From Acidimicrobiia bacterium (GTDB lineage: Bacteria; Actinomycetota; Acidimicrobiia; Spongiisociales; ZC4RG35): DNA of 32,557 bases. The stretch lies in NCBI GenBank assembly GCA_012270885.1, contig JAAXHN010000034.1:2032-34588 (forward strand). Reading direction: 5' to 3'. The translations under genes and the position numbers were made by a program. Numbering within the stretch: position 1 is the first letter of the stretch; each line of letters opens with the position of its first letter. Under the pieces are notes generated by a model. The model had not been told where the DNA came from. It worked only from the letters and a program-made list of their open reading frames with translations, and searched no databases. Shown here piece by piece: positions 1-6,624 of this stretch.

Positions 1-7
1 GAGTTGG

Positions 8-1174
8 TCAGCCGGCGCCCACGAACTTCAGGAGCGTTGCTGCGGCTTCTTCCACCTGTGACTCGGTGATCTGGGGGAAGCAGGGCAGGCCGATCATCCG
101 GGAGGCGGTCTTCTCGGCCACGGGCAGCGAACCCGGGCCGAGACCCATCCACCGGTAAGCCGGGTGAAGATGCAATGGGGGGTTGTAGTACAGCCTGCTG
201 GCGACCCCTCGCGACGCCAGGTGTTCCCGCGCCTGGTCGCGAAGCCCCTCGGGTACCATCGCGTTGTAGGCAAAGTAGACATGACGAGCCCAGGGGGCCT
301 CGTGGACGGCCGTGACCGGGGTGTCTGCGAAGAGGGTCCGGTACAGGGCGGCCGCTCGCCGCCGACCGGCGATGCGGTCCTCCAGGGTGGGAAGCTTGGC
401 GTTGAGGATGGCCGCCTGGATAGTGTCGAGACGCTGATTGAACCCTTCCTCTAGCACTTTCCATCCGCTTCCTCCGGTCAGGTCTTTCCCGGACAGTCGC
501 AAGCCCGGCGCATGACCGTAGTTTCTGAGCACCCTGATACGGTCAGCCAGGTCGGGGTCGTTGGTCACCACCATTCCTCCGTCTCCGTATCCTCCGAGGA
601 TCTTGCCCGGTGCCGTGCTGAAGCACCCCAGCGGGCCGAAGGTCCCGGTGCGCCGTCCCTTGTACTCACCGCCCACCGCCAGCGCCGAGTCCTCCAATAC
701 CGTGATCCCGTGACGGTCGGCGATCTCACAGATCGGGTCCATGTCGGCAGGATGCCCGAACAGGTGGACCGGAAGAATCACCTTGGTGCGGGGAGTGATC
801 TTCTCCTCGAGCTTCTCGGGGTCCATCGTGAAGGTGTCCCCGGTGGTATCGGCCAGGACCACCTTGGCCCCGGCATGCGACACCGCCGATGCGGTGGGGT
901 TGTCGGTGTTGGGAACGGTGATCACTTCGTGTTCGGGTCCCAGGTCCAAGGCGGCCAGGGCTAGATGCAAAGACGCGGTCCCCGATCCCACCCCCATCGC
1001 ATAGCGGGCTCCCACATAGTCGGCGAAGGCTTCTTCGAATGCTTCGAGCTCGTCGCCCAGCACGTAGTCGCCGCTGGCCAGAACCCGACCCACGGCCTCG
1101 TCGATCTCTGTCTTCAGTGACCGGTACTCCGCGGCCAGATCGCTCATCGGCACTACCAAGACAGACTCCTCCAT
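8..1174 (-). CDS. DegT/DnrJ/EryC1/StrS-family PLP-dependent aminotransferase
   Basis: This 388-residue protein has the full fold-type I sugar aminotransferase layout. It shows the SGT cofactor-phosphate motif (about residues 64-66), an ED pair at 161-162 where D162 would contact the pyridine nitrogen of PLP, and the internal-aldimine lysine K191 in FSTAPGKILGGYGDGG. Members transaminate keto-sugars to amino-sugars for cell-surface glycans or natural products; no sugar-pathway partner is visible, so the substrate is unknown. Start choice is open. The ATG at 1174 has no clear ribosome site, but GGAGGAG just inside the ORF lies 6 nt before an in-frame TTG at 1159, which may be the real start (residue 6). 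An ATG at residue 10 also exists. The family call is firm and the substrate unassigned. Confidence 0.93.
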   Translation of the reverse strand: MEESVLVVPMSDLAAEYRSLKTEIDEAVGRVLASGDYVLGDELEAFEEAFADYVGARYAMGVGSGTASLHLALAALDLGPEHEVITVPNTDNPTASAVSHAGAKVVLADTTGDTFTMDPEKLEEKITPRTKVILPVHLFGHPADMDPICEIADRHGITVLEDSALAVGGEYKGRRTGTFGPLGCFSTAPGKILGGYGDGGMVVTNDPDLADRIRVLRNYGHAPGLRLSGKDLTGGSGWKVLEEGFNQRLDTIQAAILNAKLPTLEDRIAGRRRAAALYRTLFADTPVTAVHEAPWARHVYFAYNAMVPEGLRDQAREHLASRGVASRLYYNPPLHLHPAYRWMGLGPGSLPVAEKTASRMIGLPCFPQITESQVEEAAATLLKFVGAG

Positions 1175-1432
1175 TTCAGGCTGCAGATCATGGGGAATCC
1201 TAACCCTATACGGTCTCCGGTTAGAGGCTGGGCTCAGCTGATCCGGCTAAACGCACCGTTGTATAGGTGACGGTCGGCGACCCGGGAGAACTCCCCCGTA
1301 CGGAGTTGGGTAAGGCCAAGCGAGTTTACGTACTGGAGTAGGCGCACTTCTCGAGGGTTGATAGAGGGCCGGACCAGCCCGGTGGATGCCAGCGGGACTG
1401 AAGCACGTATGAGGTGACGGGGAAGGACGGGG
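1175..1432. other. Intergenic stretch without a recognised gene
   Basis: About 260 nt separate the phosphoribosyltransferase stop from the aminotransferase start, both on the minus strand. It contains a short GGGAG/CTCCC inverted repeat near 1284-1295 followed by CCGTACGG, but no T-run, no tRNA fold that I can draw and no ORF with a convincing start. It probably holds the aminotransferase promoter, which I cannot pinpoint. Confidence 0.4.
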
Positions 1433-2071
1433 CTATCCGCGGCGGGCCTTTTCCAGTAACTCGATCACCTGATGGTCCGGGGTGGGTCGGAAGTCGGCGT
1501 AGAAGTGGCCGATGGCCGAGAATCGCCGCGGCGTGGAGACGGCCACGAATTCGTCGGCGGCCTCGGAGAAGATGGCGGGAGCTTCGCAGGGAGCGACGGG
1601 GGCGGCCATGACCACCCGGTCCGCGCCCAAGCGGCGGGCGATGGCGCACGCGGCCAGGGCAGTGGAACCGGTGGCGACCCCGTCATCGACGATTACGGCA
1701 GTGTTCCCCGAAAGATCAGCGGCTGGACGGCGCTGCCGGAACACCTCCGCCTGCCGGGTCATCTCCTTCCGCTCCTGGCTCACCAAGCGTTCTATGTGGT
1801 CGGCTCCGATGCGGAGTCTTCCTACCCGGTCCTCATCGATGATCTGAATGCCGCCCTCACCCAGGGCGCCGATCGCCAGTTCGGGCTGAAAGGGAGCGCC
1901 GAGCTTTCGCACCAGAAGAACCTCGAGCGGCGCCGACAGCCGGTGGGCAACCTCGAAACCCACCGGGATCCCGCCCCGGGGAAGCCCGAGAACCACCGTC
2001 CTCTCGCCTTGCAGGTGATCGAGACGGCGAGCCAGCTTGCGTCCGGCGTGGGACCGGTTCATGAACCTCAC
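1433..2071 (-). CDS. Type I phosphoribosyltransferase-domain protein
   Basis: The 212-residue product has the PRPP-binding loop VIVDDGVATGST at residues 126-137 (the two acidic residues, then the TGST phosphate loop) and an early PRGG motif at 31-34. Both are typical of the stand-alone actinobacterial phosphoribosyltransferase proteins of uncertain substrate. The start is GTG at 2071, preceded by AGGAG about 6 nt upstream, which decides it over the ATG three codons later. The gene diverges from the MscS channel gene across 110 nt. Family members are often annotated only as phosphoribosyltransferase; a role in nucleobase salvage cannot be claimed from sequence alone. Confidence 0.88.
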   Translation of the reverse strand: MRFMNRSHAGRKLARRLDHLQGERTVVLGLPRGGIPVGFEVAHRLSAPLEVLLVRKLGAPFQPELAIGALGEGGIQIIDEDRVGRLRIGADHIERLVSQERKEMTRQAEVFRQRRPAADLSGNTAVIVDDGVATGSTALAACAIARRLGADRVVMAAPVAPCEAPAIFSEAADEFVAVSTPRRFSAIGHFYADFRPTPDHQVIELLEKARRG

Positions 2072-2181
2072 CGCACTCTCCTGTCTTCCCGTCCAACTCC
2101 AGGGGCAGGGGCCTCCGGGATCGGACGGCCGCCCATCCGGAATGTCACATTAAGCTGAGGGTAAGGAATGGAGGAGATGGT

Positions 2182-3234
2182 GTGATGCCCTTTGTCGTGT
2201 TGGCACAGACGTTGACGGACGCCTGCGGCGCCGCCCCGCAGGCTATCTGCCGACTCGTGTTCGACATTACCGGCAGCGCCGGCGCGGCGCGTTTCGCTGA
2301 TTTCGCGGCCCGTCCTGTCAAGGTCGTGATCATCCTGGTGATTGCGTGGTTGGCCAACCGGATGGTACGGCGTTGGCTCAACCGGGCCGTGGAGGGTTGG
2401 TTGGAGCGAAGGGCGGCGGTGGCCGAGGCAGCCCGGGGTCGCTCTGCCGAGGCCTCTGATCGAAGAGAGGGGGGACTCCGGGAAGCGGCGCTCCAGCGCG
2501 CCAGCCTGATGCTCGAACAGCAGGAACGGAGCACCCAGCGGACCAGGACCCTCGGGGCAGTTCTGCGGTCGATTGCCTCGATCGTGATCTACGGCATGGC
2601 CGTGATGATGTCTCTCGCGGAGTTCGACGTGAACCTGGGACCCCTCATCGCCGGCGCCGGCATCGTGGGTGTGGCGGTCGGCTTCGGCGCACAGAGCCTC
2701 GTGAAGGACATCCTGACCGGGGTGTTCATGCTGTTGGAGGACCAGTACGGCGTGGGGGATGTGGTCAACGTGGGCGAAACCGTCGGGGTTGTGGAAGCGG
2801 TGAAGCTCCGCACCACTCAGATCCGGGACATCAACGGCACCGTGTGGTACGTGCCCAACGGGGAGATCCGCCGGGTAGCCAACCTGTCGCAGGACTGGGG
2901 TCGGGCGGTGTTGGACCTCGAGGTGGCGTACGACACCGACATCGAGAAGGCCAAGACGGTCATCAAGGAAGTGGCCGATGCGCTGTGGCGCGAGCAATTG
3001 CCGCATGCCACGATCATTGAAGAGCCCACCATCGCGGGTATTCAGAACTTCGGCGCAAGCGCTATAGCCATTCGGATGATGGCCAAGACGGAGCCTGGTG
3101 AACACTTCGCCACCGCTCGGGAATTACGGGGCCGGATCAAAGCAGCTTTCGACGAAGCCGGCATCGAGATACCGTTCCCCCAACGTACCGTATGGATGAA
3201 GACCGAGCAGCCGTATGACGGTTCGACAGCCTAG
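2182..3234 (+). CDS. MscS-family mechanosensitive channel
   Basis: This 350-residue membrane protein relieves osmotic downshock by opening a tension-gated pore in the plasma membrane. A transmembrane helix lies near residues 45-65. A charged, probably coiled-coil segment (about 70-120) follows, then a second helix near 125-145 and the pore-lining TM3 at about 153-175, with the glycine/alanine pattern AGAGIVGVAVGFGAQ. The signature LVKDILTG-F-LLED continues into the beta domain. GGAGGAG lies 5 nt before a GTG (2182) and 8 nt before an ATG (2185); either may be used. The long hydrophilic insert between the first two helices is larger than in E. coli MscS. Confidence 0.93.
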   Translation: MMPFVVLAQTLTDACGAAPQAICRLVFDITGSAGAARFADFAARPVKVVIILVIAWLANRMVRRWLNRAVEGWLERRAAVAEAARGRSAEASDRREGGLREAALQRASLMLEQQERSTQRTRTLGAVLRSIASIVIYGMAVMMSLAEFDVNLGPLIAGAGIVGVAVGFGAQSLVKDILTGVFMLLEDQYGVGDVVNVGETVGVVEAVKLRTTQIRDINGTVWYVPNGEIRRVANLSQDWGRAVLDLEVAYDTDIEKAKTVIKEVADALWREQLPHATIIEEPTIAGIQNFGASAIAIRMMAKTEPGEHFATARELRGRIKAAFDEAGIEIPFPQRTVWMKTEQPYDGSTA

Positions 3235-3302
3235 GCATCGATCTCCCATATGGACTGATTCTGCTCAACAGCCGCTCTATCGCTCAACGAAAGACAGAAG
3301 AC

Positions 3303-4076
3303 ATGACCAATAACAACAGGCTGGAAGGCAGGGTGGCGGTGGTTACCGGCGCTGCGGCGGGCATTGGCCAGGCCACCGGGGAGTTATTCGCCGAAGAGGG
3401 GGCCCGCGTGGTGCTTGCGGATCTCGCCGGTGCGGCGGTGGAACGGGTGGCCGCGGCGATCCGGGAGACCGGCGCGGAGGCCGTTGCCGTGGTTGCGGAT
3501 GTCTCGACCGAAGAGGGCGCGGAGGTGGTGGTGGGGACCGCGGAGCGCCGGTTCGGCCCGGTGGATATCCTGGTGAACAACGCGGGCGTCGAACTGAAGA
3601 AGCTGGTCGAGGACACGAGCCTCGAGGAGTGGGACCGGATCCTTCGCATCAACCTGACCTCGGCGTTCCTGATGTCGCGCCGAGTTGTCCCGAGCATGAA
3701 GGAACGGAGGAGCGGCGTGATCGTGATGAACTCCTCGGTGGCGAACTTCATCGCGGGGGGTGGCACCACCGCCTACGGGGCGTCGAAGGCCGGGATGATG
3801 GCGCTGGCGCGGGGGATGGCAATGGAGGGAGCGCCCTACGGAATCCGGGTCAACGCGGTGTGTCCGGGCGTGATCGACACTCCCATGAACGAGCGGAACC
3901 TATCCAGGGCCGAGGACCCGGAAGCCATGCGGCAGTCCTGGTTCGACATCACGCCCCTGGGACGACTGGGAACTCCCCGCGACGTGGCCCAGGCAATGCT
4001 GTTTCTGGCCAGCGACGAGTCGAGCTTCGTCACGGGGTTGCCGCTTGTCATCGACGGCGGGAGAATGATCCACTAG
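3303..4076 (+). CDS. Short-chain dehydrogenase/reductase (SDR)
   Basis: A 257-residue classical SDR. The Rossmann motif TGAAAGIG (15-22), NNAG (92-95), catalytic Ser near 144-145, and the Tyr158-x3-Lys162 pair in YGASK are all present. PG (188-189) and a C-terminal GLPLVIDGG follow. It would use NAD(P)H to oxidise or reduce an alcohol/ketone in the cytosol. D39 after the second beta strand (VVLADL) favours NAD(H) over NADP(H). It lies convergent to the beta-ureidopropionase-like gene, separated by only 36 nt, and shares no operon with it, so a role in the heterocycle pathway is not implied. The upstream ribosome site is weak. Confidence 0.92.
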   Translation: MTNNNRLEGRVAVVTGAAAGIGQATGELFAEEGARVVLADLAGAAVERVAAAIRETGAEAVAVVADVSTEEGAEVVVGTAERRFGPVDILVNNAGVELKKLVEDTSLEEWDRILRINLTSAFLMSRRVVPSMKERRSGVIVMNSSVANFIAGGGTTAYGASKAGMMALARGMAMEGAPYGIRVNAVCPGVIDTPMNERNLSRAEDPEAMRQSWFDITPLGRLGTPRDVAQAMLFLASDESSFVTGLPLVIDGGRMIH

Positions 4077-4112
4077 GTAGTTGTAGGGAGGACCCCGCAG
4101 TTCCCCCGGCGG

Positions 4113-4958
4113 TTATACGGCCGCCACCTCTTCGTAGACCTCGGGCCGGCGGTCGCGGTAGAAGGCCCAGTAGCGGCGCACCTCTTCCACCATCCCCAGA
4201 TCCAGTTGGCGCACCAGCACCTCGTCCTCGGTGTCCGAGGCGGTCTCGCCCACGATCTCCCCGCGGGGATCCGCGAAGTAGGAGGAGCCGTAGTAGTCGG
4301 TGCCCTCGAGGTCTTCGGCGCCCACCCGGTTGATGGCGCCCACGAAGTACTCGTTGGCGACCGCTGCGGCGGGCTGTTCCAGCTGCCAAAGGTGTTTGGA
4401 GTGGCCCCGGGTGGTGGCGGATGGGTTGAACACGATCCGGGCGCCTTTCAGGCCCAGCACTCTCCACCCCTCGGGAAAGTGGCGGTCATAGCAGATATAC
4501 ACCCCGATTCTTCCCACCGCGGTGTCGAAGATCGGGTATCCCAGATTGCCCGGCCGGAAATAGAACTTCTCCCAGAATCCCTGCACTTGGGGAATGTGGG
4601 TCTTCCGGTACTTGCCCAGATAGGTCCCGTCGGCGTCGATCACCGCCGCGGCGTTGAAGAAGGTGCCCTCGTCCACCACCTCGTATATGGGGACCACCAG
4701 CACCATCCCGGTCTCTTTGGCCACGGCGATCATGCGCTGGATGGTCGGTCCGTCGGGGATCGGTTCTGCCCAGGAGTAGTTGTCGCTGTCCTGAACGGTG
4801 CAGAAATAGGGGCTGTTGAATATCTCCTGGAAACAGAGCACCTGGGCACCCTGTTCGGCGGCCTCCCGGGCATAGGAGATGTTTTTCTCCACCATGGACT
4901 CCTGGTCGCCTGTCCACTCCGACTGGACCAGTGCGGCCTTTACCACTTGGTTGGACAT
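4113..4958 (-). CDS. Beta-ureidopropionase-like nitrilase-superfamily amidohydrolase
   Basis: This 281-residue enzyme has the nitrilase triad Glu45 (FQEIF), Lys119 (KYRKTHIP) and Cys156 (YICYDRHFPEG). The stretch after the cysteine, with FNPSAT and AINRVG, closely follows eukaryotic beta-ureidopropionase (UPB1), and GNLG-P-FDT before it does as well. The expected reaction is hydrolysis of an N-carbamoyl-beta-amino acid to the amino acid, CO2 and NH3, the last step of reductive pyrimidine breakdown. It is also close to N-carbamoylputrescine amidases, so the exact substrate is uncertain. AAAGGAG precedes the ATG by 7-8 nt. It follows the regulator gene by 47 nt in the same direction, so the two probably form an operon. 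Confidence 0.88.
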   Translation of the reverse strand: MSNQVVKAALVQSEWTGDQESMVEKNISYAREAAEQGAQVLCFQEIFNSPYFCTVQDSDNYSWAEPIPDGPTIQRMIAVAKETGMVLVVPIYEVVDEGTFFNAAAVIDADGTYLGKYRKTHIPQVQGFWEKFYFRPGNLGYPIFDTAVGRIGVYICYDRHFPEGWRVLGLKGARIVFNPSATTRGHSKHLWQLEQPAAAVANEYFVGAINRVGAEDLEGTDYYGSSYFADPRGEIVGETASDTEDEVLVRQLDLGMVEEVRRYWAFYRDRRPEVYEEVAAV

Positions 4959-5005
4959 TCAATCTCTCCTTTACTGCTGCCGGGTCCGATTGAAACCATG
5001 TGGAC

Positions 5006-5638
5006 CTAATCACCGCGAATGGCGTTCAGATAGTTGTAAATGGTAATTCGGCTGACTCCCATCGCCTCGGCCACGGTCTCCACCGACTTTCGGATCAGGA
5101 ATACGCCTTGCTCATCGAGGATGCGCACCGCCGCCTGCTTCTTCTCCCTTGGCAGATCGCCCAGCTTGCCACCCATCCGGCTCTCCACGACCGCCACGAT
5201 CCGCTCGACCGCTCCGTGGATGTCTTCGGGACGGGCCAATCCGATCATGGCCTGGTTCCAGACCGCCGGTTCATCGGAAGCCGTAACGCCGCCGTGGGCC
5301 GAGCTCGGGGTGTGGCCGACCACCTCGGAGACCGGGCCGATCGAGGGATCTGCGAGGCTTTTGGTCAGGGTGATGGAGATCCGGGAAGCTCCCTTTTCGA
5401 AGGCGGATCTGAGCACTGTTGGCAACACCGAAGTTAACGTCTCGTAGTCGCCATCCACAGTGTTTCCGAACGGCCCCATTGTCATCTCCAGACCATGCCG
5501 TTGCAGGATGTTCTGGGTCCCGAGTACGTGTGGTCCGGGATTCCCCTCCTCGAATGGCTCAACCAGGAACTCCAGGCGACACATTTCTTGGTGTGGGGAC
5601 TGCTCAGAGGTCATGGGGAATTGGGCACTGTAAGACAT
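5006..5638 (-). CDS. Transcriptional regulator: YkoF/MTH1187-like thiamine-binding domain fused to YheO-type HTH
   Basis: The 210-residue protein has two parts. Residues about 19-93 (motifs EFLVEPFEEGNPGPHV, GPFGNTVDGDYE and a closing beta strand) match the small thiamine/hydroxymethylpyrimidine-binding family (MTH1187/YkoF type). Residues about 164-207 match the HTH_22 DNA-binding domain of YheO-like regulators (VRILDEQGVFLIRKSVETVA, then GVSRITIYNYL as recognition helix). HTH_22 normally follows a PAS-like YheO domain, so a pyrimidine-binding sensor here is unusual. By inference it senses a pathway metabolite and controls the divergent catabolic genes. The ATG at 5638 has no ribosome site but lies 7 nt after TACAAT, consistent with a leaderless mRNA. 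Domain calls are from motif recognition only. Confidence 0.8.
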   Translation of the reverse strand: MSYSAQFPMTSEQSPHQEMCRLEFLVEPFEEGNPGPHVLGTQNILQRHGLEMTMGPFGNTVDGDYETLTSVLPTVLRSAFEKGASRISITLTKSLADPSIGPVSEVVGHTPSSAHGGVTASDEPAVWNQAMIGLARPEDIHGAVERIVAVVESRMGGKLGDLPREKKQAAVRILDEQGVFLIRKSVETVAEAMGVSRITIYNYLNAIRGD

Positions 5639-5676
5639 TTGACAAATTGTAAAGGCTTATGGTACAGTCAGCTGGG
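5627..5676. promoter_or_regulatory. Divergent promoter/operator between regulator and D-carbamoylase genes
   Basis: On the plus strand TTGACA (5639-5644) and TACAGT (5663-5668) are 18 nt apart and place transcription start at about 5675-5677, at the ATG of the second nitrilase. On the minus strand TACAAT (5651-5646) lies 7 nt before the regulator ATG at 5638, though its -35 is poor. An 11-bp perfect palindrome, ATTTGACAAAT (5637-5647), covers the plus -35 and the regulator start and is a natural operator candidate. Inverted ACTGTA/TACAGT hexamers lie at 5627-5632 and 5663-5668. Confidence 0.55.
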
Positions 5677-6621
5677 ATGAGCCGCAACTTGAAGTTAGGG
5701 GCCGCCCAACTCGGTCCCATCGCCCGGGAGGACACCCGCAAGGACGTCGTAGAGCGCCTTTTGAATCTGCTGGCCGAGGCCGGTGATCGAGGCGTGGAGT
5801 TGTTGGTTTATCCGGAGTTGGCTTTGACCACCTTTTTCCCGCGCTGGTATCTCGAGGATGAGGAGGAGATGCTCTCCTTTTTCGAGAAGGAGATGCCCTC
5901 CGACGACACCCAGCCCCTCTTCGATGAGGCGGCCCGCCTGGGCATCGGTTTCTGCCTAGGGTACGCAGAGTTGCACACCGATTCGGATGGCGTAACCCAC
6001 CGCTACAACACCCAGATGCTGGTGGAGCGGGATGGATCGGTAGTGGCCAAGTTTCGAAAAGTCCACATCCCCGGACATGCCGAGGTCCAGGGCTGGAGGC
6101 CCTTCCAGCACCTCGAGCGGTACTACTTCGAACCGGGACCCGACGGCTTCGGGGTGTGGCGGGCTTTCGGGGGGATAATGGGCATGGCGATCTGCAACGA
6201 CCGGCGTTGGTCGGAGACCTACCGGGTAATGGGGCTGCAGGGAGTGGAACTGATCATGATCGGCTACAACACCCCTTCCTTCTACGCTCCCGATCCCCAG
6301 CAGAATGCTCTGCAGAACTTCCACAACCATGTGGTGATGCAGGCGGGCGCCTACCAGAACGGATGCTGGGTGGTGGGAGTGGCCAAGGGAGGGATCGAGG
6401 AGGGGATAGACCACATAGCACAGAGCGTGATTATCGCTCCCTCCGGCCAGATCGTCGCCCAGACGATAACCACCGGTGACGAGCTGGTGGTGGCCAACAT
6501 CGACCTGGACTTCTGCTCCTTCTACAAGGACACCGTGTTCAAATTCGACCTGTACCGGGTGCCGGAGCACTATCGACTGATCAGCCAGACCAGAGGAGTG
6601 ATCCTCCCCCCCGAGGAGTAG
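5677..6621 (+). CDS. D-carbamoylase-like N-carbamoyl-amino-acid amidohydrolase (nitrilase superfamily)
   Basis: The product closely resembles Agrobacterium N-carbamoyl-D-amino acid amidohydrolase along its length. Shared elements are QLGPIARE-TR near the start, PELALTTFFPRW, GYAEL, the segment RPFQHLE-YFEPG, ICNDRRW-ETYRVMGL, GYNTP, and MQAG-YQNG near the C terminus. Numbered from the ATG at 5677, the triad is Glu47, Lys128 and Cys173, nearly the residue numbers of the known enzymes, which favours this start over an in-frame ATG at 5659. Such enzymes remove the carbamoyl group from N-carbamoyl amino acids produced by a hydantoinase. The gene opens the rightward operon and ends 3 nt before the molybdenum hydroxylase ATG. 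The actual stereospecificity is not readable from sequence. Confidence 0.9.
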   Translation: MSRNLKLGAAQLGPIAREDTRKDVVERLLNLLAEAGDRGVELLVYPELALTTFFPRWYLEDEEEMLSFFEKEMPSDDTQPLFDEAARLGIGFCLGYAELHTDSDGVTHRYNTQMLVERDGSVVAKFRKVHIPGHAEVQGWRPFQHLERYYFEPGPDGFGVWRAFGGIMGMAICNDRRWSETYRVMGLQGVELIMIGYNTPSFYAPDPQQNALQNFHNHVVMQAGAYQNGCWVVGVAKGGIEEGIDHIAQSVIIAPSGQIVAQTITTGDELVVANIDLDFCSFYKDTVFKFDLYRVPEHYRLISQTRGVILPPEE

Positions 6622-6624
6622 ACC

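Noticed and set aside
1284-1303. GGGAG/CTCCC inverted repeat as a terminator
   Set aside because: The stem has only five pairs with a two-base loop and no T-run on either strand.
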